From: Rhodospirillales bacterium
GTDB taxonomy: Bacteria > Pseudomonadota > Alphaproteobacteria > TMED109
Length of the DNA stretch: 64,000 nt
Direction: 5' to 3'
Assembly (NCBI GenBank): GCA_028824295.1
Contig: JAPPED010000002.1
Location: 1-64,000, forward strand
The notes under the pieces are model-generated. The model was not told the origin of the DNA. It saw only the letters and a program-made list of their open reading frames with translations, and searched no databases. The stretch's first letter is position 1. Each line of letters begins with the position of its first letter. Both the position numbers and the translations under genes were made by a program. Positions 41,821-51,333 of the stretch are shown one piece after another.

Positions 41821-42669
41821 CTAGCAAGTCGGCGGCGGCCCTGACCAGCGTCGCTGCACCGCCAGGCTCGGAATCATGTCTCGGGCCTCCGCGACGGCAT
41901 CCGGGTTCAGGTCCGTCACGACCAGTTCCGGCTCGTCCCCGGCCGCGGCAACCACTTGACCCCACGGGTCCACCACCATCGTGTGTCCCCACGTCCGGCG
42001 CCGCCCATAATGAACGCCGCACTGCGCTGGCGCGAAGACCCAGCTCCCTGTCTCGATCGCCCGAGCGCGGAGGAGCGTTTCCCAGTGCGCGCGCCCCGTG
42101 GGACGCGTGAATGCCGAGGGGATGGAGAGAAACCAGGCGCCCGCCTTGGCAAGTGACTGATAGAGCTCAGGAAACCGGAGGTCGTAGCAAACGGTCATGC
42201 CCAGCAATCCCCAAGGCGTCACGGCTGTTACGGCACGGGTGCCGGAACGATAGCGCTCGGATTCCCGGTAGCTTTCGCCTGACCCGGGATCGGCATCGAA
42301 CATGTGAATCTTGTCATACCGCCGCACCACCGCTCCGTCAGCGTCGATCAGCAGTGACCGATTGGCCAATCTGCCGTCCGAATCGTCCGGCTCGACCGCG
42401 AGCGAGCCCAGCAGCACCCAGATCTCGGCCTCACGTGCCGCCTGGCACACGGCGCGGGTAGCGGGGTGGGACTCTTCAGGAGCGGCCGCCGCCTGCATGG
42501 CGCTGGCCGGGGCAAGCAACGGCGCGTTTTCCGGGAATGCCACCAGGTCCGCCCCGGCAGCCCGGGCGGCATGCACCTGCTGCTCGATGATGCCCAGATT
42601 CGCAGGGAGATCTGGCGTGCTGGTGAGCTGCGCGCAGGCCAAGCGGAAAGGTCTGGAGCGCTCAGACAT
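41821..42669 (-). CDS. Carbon-nitrogen hydrolase, Nit2/omega-amidase-like
   Basis: This 282-residue nitrilase-superfamily enzyme has the Glu-Lys-Cys triad: VAFPENAPLLAP (E), YDKIHMFDADPGSG (K) and GMTVCYDLRFPELYQSL (C). LLRARAIETGSWVFAPAQCGVHYGRRRTWGHTMVVDPWG is characteristic of Nit1/Nit2, which hydrolyse deaminated glutathione or alpha-ketoglutaramate. Location in an operon after glutaredoxin (8-base overlap) and near gamma-glutamyltransferase suits a glutathione-repair role. The exact amide is not provable from sequence. Confidence 0.9.
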   Translation of the reverse strand: MSERSRPFRLACAQLTSTPDLPANLGIIEQQVHAARAAGADLVAFPENAPLLAPASAMQAAAAPEESHPATRAVCQAAREAEIWVLLGSLAVEPDDSDGRLANRSLLIDADGAVVRRYDKIHMFDADPGSGESYRESERYRSGTRAVTAVTPWGLLGMTVCYDLRFPELYQSLAKAGAWFLSIPSAFTRPTGRAHWETLLRARAIETGSWVFAPAQCGVHYGRRRTWGHTMVVDPWGQVVAAAGDEPELVVTDLNPDAVAEARDMIPSLAVQRRWSGPPPTC

Positions 42670-42931
42670 CTCCGAGCAATCGGTCGAGTTCGCCCGATGC
42701 CGCGGCGGCAGCGAGCTCGTCGGAACCGCCGACGTGGGATCCGTTGATGAATATCTGGGGAGCCGTTCGCGCGCCGCCGGCCGCCGTCATCATTTCCGCC
42801 CGAAGCTCCGGGCTGCCGGTCACGTCGATCTCCCGGAAGGCGACTCCGCGGTCGCCGAGCAGGCGTTTCGCCCGATAGCAGAACCCGCAGAGCATCTGCG
42901 TGTAGACAACGACGTCGGGAGCCGTGCCCAT
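42662..42931 (-). CDS. grxC: Glutaredoxin 3
   Basis: This 89-residue glutaredoxin has VVVYTQMLCGFCYRAKRLL at the N terminus, so the active site is CGFC instead of the usual CPYC; both cysteines are kept. The glutathione-binding TAPQIFINGSHVGGSDEL follows, with the cis-Pro of the TxPQIF motif. It reduces disulfides and mixed glutathione disulfides. Its stop overlaps the nitrilase-family gene by eight bases, and ggt ends eight bases upstream, giving a compact glutathione-related operon ggt-grxC-nit. Confidence 0.92.
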   Translation of the reverse strand: MGTAPDVVVYTQMLCGFCYRAKRLLGDRGVAFREIDVTGSPELRAEMMTAAGGARTAPQIFINGSHVGGSDELAAAAASGELDRLLGDV

Positions 42932-42939
42932 GGTGCCTC

Positions 42940-44529
42940 CTATGTGCCGATGGCCGCGCCGTCCTTCCGAGGGTCGGAGCCTGCCGACAAGACCCCGTTG
43001 TCGGGATCGATCGAAATGGCTTGGCCGCCGCCGAACGGCAGGTCAGGGACGTCAACCGCGTGTCCAAGGCGCTCCAGTGCGTCTCGCGTCGAGCGGGGCA
43101 CCCCCCGCTCGCAACTCAGCACACCGTCGAAATGGAATGCCCGCGGGCAATCCAGCGCCTCCTGCACATCCATGCCAAAGTCCAGGACGTTGGTCAAAAA
43201 GTGCGCTTGGCCGACCGGCTGGAAGTGCCCGCCCATCACACCGAAGGGCATCCAGGCACGATCGCCGCGCACGGCCATCGCGGGGATGATCGTATGCATG
43301 GGACGCTTGCCCGGCATGAGCTCGTTCGGATGGCCGGGTCCGAGCGAAAAGCCCGCTCCGCGGTTGTGCAGCATCACACCGGATCCCGGTGCAAGGATCC
43401 CGCTTCCGAACGAATGGAACAGCGAATTGATGAACGACACCGCGTTTCGGTCAGCATCCACGACGGTGAGGTAGACCGTATCCCGGTGTTCGGGTAAATC
43501 CGGCGGCGTAAGTCCCGGAGTCATCCGCTGCACATCAATCCGCGCGCGAAGCGCGTCAGCGTGTGCGTCGCTTAGCAGGGCTTCCACGGGCACCTCGGCG
43601 TGCTCCGGATCTGCCAGTCGCGCCGCACGTTCGCAGTAGGCCAAGCGCGTCGCTTCGGCTTCAAGGTGAAAGCGCTCCGGGCCCAGGGGGTCCAGCTTCG
43701 CCAGATCGAACCCGCTCAGCACGTTGAGCATCAGCAGCGCGATGATGCCTTGCCCATTCGGCGGGCACTCGTATACATCCACCCCGCGGTACCGTGTACG
43801 TATCGGCGCCACGTAGTTGACGGCAGCAGCCGCAAAGTCTTCCTCCGTGTGCACACCGCCCGCTGCCTGCAACTTGCCGACGATGTCCTGAGCCACCGGG
43901 CCTTCGTAGAAGGCCCTTGCCCCGTGACTGGCGATGGCCTGCATGGTCTCGCCAAGACGCGGCTGGCGATGCACCTGTCCCGCGCGGGGCGGAAGTCCCT
44001 GCGGGAGAAACACGGCCGCGGCGTCCGGGTCCGCCTGCAGCTTGTCGTGTTCGCGGCTCCAGGCGTCCGCGATCACGTCGCCGACCGGATAACCCTCGAC
44101 CGCATAGGCGATGGCCGGTGCGAGCGCGCGGTCGAGGCCCAGACGGCCGTGATCCGCCAGCAAGCGTTCCCAGGCACGCACGGCACCGGGGACGGTCACC
44201 GCGTGCGGGCTGGTAAACGGGATCGCCCCTAACCCGGCGTCCCGCAGCGCGCCGGCCGATGTCGCCGCGGGTGCCCGACCCGAACCGTTCAGGGCGATGA
44301 CTTCACCGCCGCCCGCCGGCGCGTACAAGCAAAAGACGTCACCCCCGATTCCGGTTGAATGGGGCTCCACCACTGCCAGGACGGCCGCCGCGGTAACCGC
44401 CGCGTCGATCGCGTTGCCGCCTTCGCGCAGCACGTCGACGGCCGCCAATGTGGCCAATGGATGAGACGTCGCGGCGGCGGCGTTGGTGCCGCGCACCGGG
44501 GAGCGGCCAGGCTGGTGAAGGTCACGCAT
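42940..44529 (-). CDS. ggt: Gamma-glutamyltransferase family protein
   Basis: This protein of about 529 residues is an Ntn-hydrolase of the gamma-glutamyltransferase family. The autoprocessing nucleophile is the Thr of RDTVYLTVVD near residue 350, followed by NAVSFINSLFHSFGSGILAPGSGVMLHNRGAGFSL. The N-terminal REGGNAIDAAVTAAAVLAVVEPHSTGIGGDVF is complete. No signal peptide is visible, so it may be cytoplasmic, unlike enterobacterial GGT. ATG 44529 is preferred; a TTG at 44544 is also in frame. It heads the run with grxC and the nitrilase-like gene. Substrate could be glutathione or another gamma-glutamyl compound. Confidence 0.9.
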   Translation of the reverse strand: MRDLHQPGRSPVRGTNAAAATSHPLATLAAVDVLREGGNAIDAAVTAAAVLAVVEPHSTGIGGDVFCLYAPAGGGEVIALNGSGRAPAATSAGALRDAGLGAIPFTSPHAVTVPGAVRAWERLLADHGRLGLDRALAPAIAYAVEGYPVGDVIADAWSREHDKLQADPDAAAVFLPQGLPPRAGQVHRQPRLGETMQAIASHGARAFYEGPVAQDIVGKLQAAGGVHTEEDFAAAAVNYVAPIRTRYRGVDVYECPPNGQGIIALLMLNVLSGFDLAKLDPLGPERFHLEAEATRLAYCERAARLADPEHAEVPVEALLSDAHADALRARIDVQRMTPGLTPPDLPEHRDTVYLTVVDADRNAVSFINSLFHSFGSGILAPGSGVMLHNRGAGFSLGPGHPNELMPGKRPMHTIIPAMAVRGDRAWMPFGVMGGHFQPVGQAHFLTNVLDFGMDVQEALDCPRAFHFDGVLSCERGVPRSTRDALERLGHAVDVPDLPFGGGQAISIDPDNGVLSAGSDPRKDGAAIGT

Positions 44530-44570
44530 AGGATCTGGGTCCAAGTGAAATCGACGGACACGTCAAGCAC

Positions 44571-44598
44571 GAATGCCCCGGCACGCCCCGGGGCATTC
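44571..44598. repeat. Perfect 11-bp inverted repeat upstream of ggt
   Basis: GAATGCCCCGG (44571-44581) is exactly complementary to CCGGGGCATTC (44588-44598) with a six-base loop. It lies 42 bases upstream of the ggt ATG, within its probable leader or operator. No gene converges on it from the other side, so a terminator role is less likely. Confidence 0.55.
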
Positions 44599-44839
44599 TA
44601 TTGGGAAGAAGCGGGCGCGGTTGTATGGCCGGTCGGCAGGCAAGCGGTCACCCTTCCGGGGCTCGCTGGCGCCCGCGGTGCCGTCTCGTTCAGCGCACCT
44701 GCCGAGCCCGCGGTCGGTCCCGATTCGGGCGATCGGGCGCCCCGCGCCGGCGTTCCTGCCGCCCTGTTGAGTCGCGAAACAGGTGTCATGCGATGGCCGT
44801 CCGGCCGCCTGTGACAGCCGCGTCTGGACGTTGCGTATC
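44599..44839. other. Intergenic DNA between ggt and the metF promoter
   Basis: No supported gene, repeat or clear promoter was seen in this 240-base stretch. Together with the ggt operator-like repeat and the metF leader it makes the longest regulatory interval of the right half of the window. Confidence 0.4.
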
Positions 44840-44868
44840 TTGACCCGTTGATATCCCGTCTCTACAGT
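44840..44868 (+). promoter_or_regulatory. Sigma70-type promoter of the metF-metH operon
   Basis: TTGACC (44840-44845) and TACAGT (44863-44868) are separated by exactly 17 bases, five of six and four of six to consensus. Initiation would be near 44874, just ahead of the structured leader. Confidence 0.6.
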
Positions 44869-44873
44869 CGTCA

Positions 44874-45002
44874 ATGCATCCTGAGGGGTTGACGCACCCC
44901 ACCAACCTGCAGCCCGTGCAAGGTGGTTTCCCGCTGGGGAGATGCGGCCGGACGGCAATCACGGGCGTCAGCCTCCTCAGCGCCGCGCCGAAGGAGGTTC
45001 TC
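44874..45002 (+). ncRNA. Candidate riboswitch-like leader of metF-metH
   Basis: From the predicted RNA start, GCATC (44876-44880) pairs with GATGC (44941-44945) to close a domain. Inside it are hairpin A, GGGGT/ACCCC (44885-44889 with 44896-44900), and directly next to it hairpin B (44901-44927), ten pairs with two single bulged A residues and loop GCCCG. The hairpin-B end GCCCGT (44912-44917) is complementary to ACGGGC (44961-44966), a possible pseudoknot. Then CCTCCT (44972-44977) pairs with AGGAGG (44992-44997), the strong ribosome binding site of the 59-codon ORF at 45003. The layout is that of a translation-controlling riboswitch. It does not fit SAM-I, SAM-II, SAM-IV, SAH, ZTP or B12 consensus as I recall them. 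Confidence 0.5.
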
Positions 45003-45182
45003 ATGTCGCACGGCTCCGGGCCCGCTTCTCCGGGCAAGCGCACGGTTTCGCCGTGCCGGAGCGGCTTGCCCGCCACGTCGCCATCAGCACCAAGCCATTG
45101 CGCCGGCCTTGGGCAGCCGCCGCCCGTGCACGGCCTCCCGACGGGTTCCACCGCATCGGAACCACTGTCTGGAACGCGATGA
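45003..45182 (+). CDS. Short upstream ORF coupled to metF
   Basis: This 59-codon ORF starts at an ATG five bases after AAGGAGG, the best ribosome binding site in the neighbourhood. Its TGA overlaps the metF ATG as ATGA. The product (MSHGSGPASPGKRTVSPCRS and so on) is rich in Ser, Pro and Gly, has no signal or membrane helix, and resembles no family I know. The metF ATG has only a weak GGA of its own, so ribosomes terminating here may be what starts metF. It may therefore act as a regulatory coupling ORF rather than make a useful protein. Reality as a stable protein is unproven. Confidence 0.45.
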   Translation: MSHGSGPASPGKRTVSPCRSGLPATSPSAPSHCAGLGQPPPVHGLPTGSTASEPLSGTR

Positions 45183-46066
45183 CACGACCCTCCATCAGCT
45201 TTGAGTTTTTCCCGCCCGCGGATGCGGGCGCCGTGCAACGCCTGCAGCGGGTCATGAATCTGCTGGTACAGCTCGGACCCAACTTCTTTTCGGTCACCTA
45301 TGGTGCCGACGGCTCCACCCGCTCGCGCACCGAAGGACTCGTGTGCTGGATCCGCCAGGAGCTTCCCGTGCCCCCGGCCGCTCATCTGACCTGTGTCGGG
45401 TCAACCCGGTCCCAGACGAACGCCCTGGCGCGGCGCTGGTGGTCGCTGGGAATACGGCACATCGTGGCACTTCGCGGCGACCCGCCGAAAGGCGCCGATC
45501 AGTATCGCCCGGAACCGGACGGCTACCGCAATGCGGCCGATCTCGTGCGCGGCATCCGCGCTGCCGCCGATTTCGAGATTTCGGTGGCAGGCTATCCGGA
45601 GCCGCACCCCGAATCTCCGTCACCGGCAGCGGATATCGAAAACCTGAAGGCCAAGGTGGATGCCGGTGCCGATCGGGTGCTCACGCAGTACTTTTTCGAC
45701 AATGCCTGTTTCCTACGCTTCCGCGACCGATGCCGCGCCGCTGGCATTACGGCGCCGATCGTGCCCGGGATACTCCCGGTCACCGATTTCGCGCGGGTCG
45801 CGGAATTCAGCCGCCGCTGCGGCGTGACGATCCCGTCGCACATGGCCGCGACCTTCGAGCCCCTGGACACCGACGCCCGTACCCGCGAAATGATCGCCGC
45901 AGGCGCTGCGGTGTCGCAATGCGAAGATCTCCGGCGCGAGGGGGTGAACGCGTTTCACTTCTATACGTTGAACCGTGCTCGGCTCAGCTACGCGATCTGC
46001 TGGTGGCTGGGCCTCCGTGGACGCATTGAGGCGTCGTCGGCCGGGGCGGCGGACCCGGACGCATGA
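45179..46066 (+). CDS. metF: 5,10-methylenetetrahydrofolate reductase
   Basis: This 295-residue flavoprotein makes 5-methyl-THF for MetH. It starts [17 protein letters not shown], the standard MetF opening with the catalytic Glu in [30 protein letters not shown] and [13 protein letters not shown] are family signatures, as are [13 protein letters not shown] and [10 protein letters not shown]. The frame is open upstream to 44942, but there is no start behind the strong ribosome binding site in this frame, and homologues begin at MTRPS. Its stop overlaps the metH ATG by four bases. Confidence 0.95.
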   Translation: MTRPSISFEFFPPADAGAVQRLQRVMNLLVQLGPNFFSVTYGADGSTRSRTEGLVCWIRQELPVPPAAHLTCVGSTRSQTNALARRWWSLGIRHIVALRGDPPKGADQYRPEPDGYRNAADLVRGIRAAADFEISVAGYPEPHPESPSPAADIENLKAKVDAGADRVLTQYFFDNACFLRFRDRCRAAGITAPIVPGILPVTDFARVAEFSRRCGVTIPSHMAATFEPLDTDARTREMIAAGAAVSQCEDLRREGVNAFHFYTLNRARLSYAICWWLGLRGRIEASSAGAADPDA

Positions 46067-49000
46067 GCGGACCGGCAGCGGACATGGCCGTCCGGCGGCG
46101 AGAGCTGGAGCGCCGTCTCCGCGAACGGATTCTCCTGCTGGACGGCGCGTTCGGCACCATGTTGCAGGGGCGAGGTCTCGAGGAGCGTGACTACCGAGGG
46201 GGGCGCTTCCGGGAGCATCCGCACGACCTTGCGGGCAACTTCGACATCCTCTGCCTGACTCGCCCGGACGTGGTGGCGGATGTTCACGACGCCTATCTCG
46301 GCGTGGGCGCCGACATCATCGAGACCTGCACCTTCAGCGCGACGTCCATCGCCCAGGCGGATTACGGAACCGGGGATCTGGCGCGGGAGATCAACTACGC
46401 TGCGGCCCGCATCGCCCGGGAGGTCGCCGCCCGCCACGAAGCCGACGGTCGGTCACGCTTTGTGGCCGGGGCCCTGGGCCCGACCAATCGGACAGCGTCA
46501 GTTTCGCCGGTAGTCGAAGACCCGGCCGCGCGCAACGTCACCTACGACGAGCTCCGCCGGGCGTATCGGACGGCCGCGCTCGGCTTGATCGAGGGCGGCG
46601 CGGACCTGCTGCTGGTCGAGACGGTGTTTGACACCCTGAACGGCAAGGCGGCGCTGCACGCCATTGCCGAGGCGTTTGATCGCGCCGGGGTTCGACTGCC
46701 AGTCATGATCTCCGGCACGATTACGGACGCGTCGGGGCGGACGCTGACCGGCCAGACACCGGCCGCCTTCTGGGCGTCCGTGCGCCATGCCCGGCCGTTT
46801 TCGATCGGGTTCAACTGCGCCCTGGGGGCGCGGGAGCTTCGCCCGCATCTCCAGGAGATCGCCCATCTCGCTGACCGGCCAGTGTGTCTCTATCCGAACG
46901 CGGGGCTCCCCAACGCCTTCGGCGGCTACGACGAAACGCCGTCGAGCATGGCCGCCGACCTCGGCGAGTTCGCCGAGAACGGGTGGCTGAACATCGCGGG
47001 CGGTTGCTGCGGGACCACGCCCGAGCACATCGCCGCCATCCGGGATGCCGTCGTGGACAAGGCTCCGCGAACGGCCGCGCCGCCGATGTCGTACTGCTTC
47101 CTGTCCGGACTGGAGCCGCTCGCCATCAACCAGGACACCGGCTTCGTCAATGTCGGCGAACGCACCAACGTCACGGGGTCGGCCCGGTTTCGGCGACTCG
47201 TGCTGGACGGGGATTTCGACGCGGCGCTGGAGGTGGCCCGCGACCAGGTCCGGAACGGCGCCCAGATCATCGACATCAATCTCGACGAAGCGATGCTCGA
47301 TGTGGAAGCGGCGATGGCGCGGTTCCTCCGCCTGATTGCCGCGGAGCCGGAAATCAGCCGGGTGCCGCTGATGCTGGATTCCTCGAGCTGGTCCGTGCTG
47401 GAGGCGGGCCTCAGGAACGTCCAGGGCAAGCCCATCGTGAACTCGATCAGCCTCAAGGAAGGCGAGGCGGCGTTCCGCCAGCAGGCGGAAGCGGTCCTGC
47501 GACACGGCGCTGCCGTCGTGGTGATGGCCTTCGACGAACAGGGACAGGCGGAGACGGCCGAACGAAAGGTCGAGATCTGCGGGCGCGCCTATCGGATTCT
47601 GGTGGACGAGGTTGGCTTCCCCCCTGAGGACATCATCTTCGATCCCAACATCTTTGCCGTGGCCACCGGCATCGAGGAGCACGACGACTACGCGGTCGCG
47701 TTTCTCGAGGCCTGCCGTCAGATCAAGGCAACGCTGCCCGGAAGTCTCGTGTCCGGGGGTCTCTCCAACCTCTCCTTTTCGTTCCGCGGCAACGACAGCG
47801 TCCGCAAGGCCATGCACTCGGTGTTCCTCTACCACGCCATCGCGGCCGGGCTCGACATGGCGATCGTCAACGCAGGGCAGCTCGCCGTCTACGCGGACCT
47901 TCCCGCGACCCTCCGGGAAACGGTGGAGGACGTCGTCCTCAACCGACAGCCGGACGCCGCGCAGCGTCTGCTCGAGATAGCCGCCGGACCAGTCCGTGCC
48001 CTCGAGACCGAAGACGAAACGGACCCCGAATGGCGCCGCAAACCAGTCGGTGAGCGGCTGATGCATTCCCTGGTCGAGGGAATCACCGAGTTCATCATCG
48101 AGGACGTCGAGATTGCCCGCCAACAAGTGGAGGATCCGCTCGACGTCATCGAGGGCCCGTTGATGGACGGCATGAGCCGGGTGGGCGACCTGTTCGGTTC
48201 GGGGCAGATGTTCCTGCCCCAGGTCGTCAAGAGCGCCCGAGTCATGAAACAGGCAGTGAACCACCTGGAGCCGTTCATCGAAGCGCGCAAGCAGGGGCGG
48301 GCCCGCGCCCGGGGTCGCATCGTGCTTGCCACCGTGAAAGGTGACGTGCACGACATCGGCAAGAACATCGTCGGCGTCGTGCTCGGGTGCAACCACTTCG
48401 AGGTCATCGACCTTGGCGTCATGGTTCCGTCTGCGGCCATCCTGGAGGCCGCCCGTGATCACGACGCCGACATGGTGGGCCTGTCAGGGCTGATCACGCC
48501 GTCGCTCCGCGAAATGTGCTTGGTCGCCGGCGAGATGGAGCGCGAAGCGCTCCGCATCCCGCTCCTGATCGGCGGTGCAACCACCTCCAAGGCCCATACC
48601 GCGGTGAAGATTGCGCCAGAGTACTCCGGCCCGGTCGTGCATGTGGCCGATGCGTCGCGCGCCGTAACCGTCGCCTCCAGCCTCGCCAGCAGCACGCGCG
48701 CCCCGACGCTGGTCGCTGAAGTGCAGGAGGAATATGGAAGGATCCGCGAGCAGCACGGGGATCGACGCAGACGTTCCAACCGCTTACCGCTCGAGGAGGC
48801 GCGGAAGCGACGAATCCACATTGACTGGAGCAACGGGATCCCGCCTCCGCCCCGCGACACCGATCTGCTCCAATTCGCGGCCTACGACCTCGATGAACTC
48901 GCGGAGCAAATCGACTGGACACCGTTCTTCCACACTTGGGAACTCACGGGGAAGTGGCCCCAGATTCTCGATGACCCGGTGGTCGGCGAGGCCGCTCAGG

Positions 49001-49758
49001 GCCTCTTCCGGGATGCCCAGGCCATGTTGCGGCGGATCGTGGACGAGCGGTTGCTGGAAGCTCGGGGGGTCACCCGGATGTTTCCGGCCAACGCCGTCGA
49101 TGACGACGTCGAGGTGTACGCCGACGCCACCCGCTCGGATGTGCGGGCGCGGTTCGTCTTCCTTCGCCAGCAGATGGACAAGTCCGCCGGTCGTCCCAAC
49201 CTTTGTCTGGCCGACTTCGTTGCCCCCAAGACAACGGGGCTGGCCGACCACATCGGCGCGTTCGCCGTCACTGCCGGCATCGGCATGGACGCCGCGAGGG
49301 AAGGCCAGGATGCGTACGCCGAGATCCTTCTCCAGTCGCTGGCCGACCGCCTTGCCGAAGCCTTCGCGGAACGCATGCACGAAAGAGTGCGGAAGGAGTT
49401 CTGGGGTTACGCGCCCGACGAGGACCTGGACAACGAGGCTTTGATCGACGAGGCGTATCAGGGCATCCGTCCGGCTCCGGGATATCCGGCCTGTCCCGAT
49501 CACAGCGAGAAGCGCACGCTGTTTCAACTGTTGGAGGCCGACACCCGCGCCGGCATCACCCTCACCAACAGTTTCGCGATGATGCCGGCCGCGTCGGTCT
49601 CCGGTCTCTACTTCGCCCATCCGGAGACGAGATACTTCGGTGTCGGCCGGATCGGCCGAGACCAGGTGGAGGACTACGCCCGGCGCAAGGGATTCGCCGT
49701 GGCGGAAGCAGAGGAAACGCTTGCCGCCAATCTCGGGTACGCCCCGGAGGACTGTTAG
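46063..49758 (+). CDS. metH: Cobalamin-dependent methionine synthase
   Basis: This 1231-residue full-length MetH transfers a methyl group from methyl-THF to homocysteine. Domains in order: homocysteine-binding barrel with zinc cysteines near residue 251 and C315-C316 ([12 protein letters not shown]); pterin barrel ([34 protein letters not shown]); cap and B12 domain with cobalt ligand H763 in [18 protein letters not shown]; and the reactivation domain ending in [27 protein letters not shown]. Many Alphaproteobacteria have a split MetH; here all modules are on one chain. ATGA overlap couples it to metF. It shares cobalamin demand with the mutase at 38.5 kb. Confidence 0.97.
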   Translation: MSGPAADMAVRRRELERRLRERILLLDGAFGTMLQGRGLEERDYRGGRFREHPHDLAGNFDILCLTRPDVVADVHDAYLGVGADIIETCTFSATSIAQADYGTGDLAREINYAAARIAREVAARHEADGRSRFVAGALGPTNRTASVSPVVEDPAARNVTYDELRRAYRTAALGLIEGGADLLLVETVFDTLNGKAALHAIAEAFDRAGVRLPVMISGTITDASGRTLTGQTPAAFWASVRHARPFSIGFNCALGARELRPHLQEIAHLADRPVCLYPNAGLPNAFGGYDETPSSMAADLGEFAENGWLNIAGGCCGTTPEHIAAIRDAVVDKAPRTAAPPMSYCFLSGLEPLAINQDTGFVNVGERTNVTGSARFRRLVLDGDFDAALEVARDQVRNGAQIIDINLDEAMLDVEAAMARFLRLIAAEPEISRVPLMLDSSSWSVLEAGLRNVQGKPIVNSISLKEGEAAFRQQAEAVLRHGAAVVVMAFDEQGQAETAERKVEICGRAYRILVDEVGFPPEDIIFDPNIFAVATGIEEHDDYAVAFLEACRQIKATLPGSLVSGGLSNLSFSFRGNDSVRKAMHSVFLYHAIAAGLDMAIVNAGQLAVYADLPATLRETVEDVVLNRQPDAAQRLLEIAAGPVRALETEDETDPEWRRKPVGERLMHSLVEGITEFIIEDVEIARQQVEDPLDVIEGPLMDGMSRVGDLFGSGQMFLPQVVKSARVMKQAVNHLEPFIEARKQGRARARGRIVLATVKGDVHDIGKNIVGVVLGCNHFEVIDLGVMVPSAAILEAARDHDADMVGLSGLITPSLREMCLVAGEMEREALRIPLLIGGATTSKAHTAVKIAPEYSGPVVHVADASRAVTVASSLASSTRAPTLVAEVQEEYGRIREQHGDRRRRSNRLPLEEARKRRIHIDWSNGIPPPPRDTDLLQFAAYDLDELAEQIDWTPFFHTWELTGKWPQILDDPVVGEAAQGLFRDAQAMLRRIVDERLLEARGVTRMFPANAVDDDVEVYADATRSDVRARFVFLRQQMDKSAGRPNLCLADFVAPKTTGLADHIGAFAVTAGIGMDAAREGQDAYAEILLQSLADRLAEAFAERMHERVRKEFWGYAPDEDLDNEALIDEAYQGIRPAPGYPACPDHSEKRTLFQLLEADTRAGITLTNSFAMMPAASVSGLYFAHPETRYFGVGRIGRDQVEDYARRKGFAVAEAEETLAANLGYAPEDC

Positions 49759-49820
49759 GCCTCGGATCGCGACGATGTGCGCCGGGCGGGTTCGCGAACG
49801 CCGTGCCGCCGTGTGCTCGC

Positions 49821-49849
49821 TTGACGACTCCGTGAGAGGCGGTTAGCGT
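49821..49849 (+). promoter_or_regulatory. Candidate promoter of the F0 operon
   Basis: TTGACG (49821-49826) and TAGCGT (49844-49849) are separated by 17 bases, upstream of atpI. The -10 is poor. A CCCGT/ACGGG hairpin at 49858-49871 lies between it and atpI and could be a leader structure or the metH terminator. Confidence 0.3.
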
Positions 49850-49895
49850 CCGAATTGCCCGTTTCCACGGGTATTGGTGCGGGAATCAGCAGATC

Positions 49896-50261
49896 GTGGC
49901 GGACGACACGCCCAACGGCCGCGATGTTCCGCCGGATCTTTCCCGTCTCGCGGATCGCCTGGCCGATGACACGTCGTCTTCGTCCGGCAACGTTCGATCT
50001 GACCGAGGCGCTCGCGGTAAGGCTTTCGGCGGGGCGCTAAAGGTATCTTCCGAAATGATTGCGGGAATCGCCCTGGGCGGCGGGGCCGGCTGGTTGCTTG
50101 ATGACTGGCTGGACACGTCGCCGACGTTGTTGATCATCTGCGTCGGGCTCGGGTTCGCCGCTGGTCTCCGTAACGTGTTTCGCACTGCCCAAGGTTTCAG
50201 CCGGCGGCAACCGGACCAAGAACAGAATTCTCCGCCTCAAGATCCGCCCTCCGGAACGTAA
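49896..50261 (+). CDS. atpI: ATP synthase assembly protein AtpI
   Basis: This 121-residue protein has a disordered hydrophilic N terminus followed by two transmembrane helices (SEMIAGIALGGGAGWLLDDWL and TLLIICVGLGFAAGLRNVF). The pattern GxxxGGGxGWLLDxWL is the AtpI/Magnesium-associated family signature. AtpI helps assemble the c-ring. The start is a GTG. atpB follows after six bases. In Alphaproteobacteria the F0 genes are in an operon of their own, apart from F1, as here. Confidence 0.87.
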   Translation: MADDTPNGRDVPPDLSRLADRLADDTSSSSGNVRSDRGARGKAFGGALKVSSEMIAGIALGGGAGWLLDDWLDTSPTLLIICVGLGFAAGLRNVFRTAQGFSRRQPDQEQNSPPQDPPSGT

Positions 50262-50267
50262 CGCTCA

Positions 50268-51041
50268 ATGGCAACCGACAGCAGCGCGAGTGGTGACGCG
50301 GCCCACGGGCCGCTCGAACAGTTCGAGATCGTCGCCCTCGAACCCATTCAGATCGGGGGGCTCGACCTCTCGTTCACCAATTCAGCTCTCTGGATGCTGA
50401 TCGCAGTCGCCACCATTGCTGTGGTGTTCGCCGGCGGCATGCGGCGGCGCGCGATTATTCCCGGGCGATGGCAAGCGGCGGTGGAACTGACCTACCGGTT
50501 CGTGGCCAACATGCTGCAGGACAACGTCGGTCCGCAGGGGGCCCGTTACTTCCCCTTTATTTTCAGCCTGTTCCTGTTCATCCTTTTCGGAAATCTCCTG
50601 GGGATGGTGCCCTACAGCTTTACGTACACCAGCCACATTGCCGTAACGTTCGCCATGGCCGCCGTGGTATTCGTCGGCGTGACCGTCATTGGGCTGGTGC
50701 GACACGGAGTCCGGTTCCTGTCAATCTTCGTCCCGTCCGGTGTCCCGATAGCGCTCATCCCGTTGATGGTGCCGATCGAGATCATCAGCTATTTCGTCCG
50801 ACCGGTCAGCCTTTCTCTGCGCCTGTTCGCCAACATGATGGCCGGGCATACGATGCTCAAAGTCTTTGGGGGCTTTGTCGGCCTCCTGCTGTCCGCCGGC
50901 CTCGGGCTCCTAGCGCCGGTGTCCATCATCCTGATCGTGATCCTGACCGGCTTTGAGTTGCTGATAGCGGCCATTCAGGCCTATGTCTTCGCGGTCCTGA
51001 GCTGCCTGTACCTGAGTGACGCGCTGGATCTTCACCACTAA
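50268..51041 (+). CDS. atpB: ATP synthase F0 subunit a
   Basis: This 257-residue polytopic protein forms the proton half-channels. The essential arginine lies in [62 protein letters not shown] and [28 protein letters not shown] are standard subunit-a helices. Length and helix pattern are typical of Alphaproteobacteria. Confidence 0.96.
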   Translation: MATDSSASGDAAHGPLEQFEIVALEPIQIGGLDLSFTNSALWMLIAVATIAVVFAGGMRRRAIIPGRWQAAVELTYRFVANMLQDNVGPQGARYFPFIFSLFLFILFGNLLGMVPYSFTYTSHIAVTFAMAAVVFVGVTVIGLVRHGVRFLSIFVPSGVPIALIPLMVPIEIISYFVRPVSLSLRLFANMMAGHTMLKVFGGFVGLLLSAGLGLLAPVSIILIVILTGFELLIAAIQAYVFAVLSCLYLSDALDLHH

Positions 51042-51090
51042 GTTCCGTTCCTCATTTCATTTTCACCCTCACTCCCGAAAGGATCTTCCC

Positions 51091-51318
51091 GTGGAAACAG
51101 AAGCTGCCAGGCTGATCGGCGCCGGTCTCGCCACCATCGCGCTCGCTGGAGCCGGTATCGGCATCGGCAACATCTTCGGAAACTACGTTTCTGCCGCCAT
51201 TCGCAATCCGTCAGCCGCGCCCAAGGTCTTTGGCAACGTGCTGTTGGGCTTCGCATTGACGGAGGCGATCGCACTGTTCGCGCTGCTGATCGCGTTCCTG
51301 ATTCTCTTCGCCGTCTAG
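51091..51318 (+). CDS. atpE: ATP synthase F0 subunit c
   Basis: This 75-residue proteolipid is the rotor subunit. Two helices are connected by a polar loop ([12 protein letters not shown]). The proton-carrying Glu sits in [21 protein letters not shown], and the Gly-rich first helix ([13 protein letters not shown]) packs the ring. The start is the GTG at 51091, with AAAGGA about nine bases upstream; the frame is open to 51016 but that part is the end of atpB's downstream spacer and not family-like. Confidence 0.95.
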   Translation: METEAARLIGAGLATIALAGAGIGIGNIFGNYVSAAIRNPSAAPKVFGNVLLGFALTEAIALFALLIAFLILFAV

Positions 51319-51333
51319 CCTGAATTGCCGCCA

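Noticed and set aside
44874-45002. Known SAM-II, SAH, ZTP or cobalamin riboswitch for the metF leader
   Set aside because: Hallmark blocks of these classes were looked for and not found; the element is reported as an unclassified candidate.
44942-45178. N-terminal extension of MetF in its open upstream frame
   Set aside because: MetF homologues start at the [13 protein letters not shown]-type text, and no start codon in that frame follows the AGGAGG.
46498-48462. A 654-codon open frame antisense to metH
   Set aside because: It is a shadow produced by the high third-position GC of metH. It has no protein-family text, and metH itself is unmistakable.
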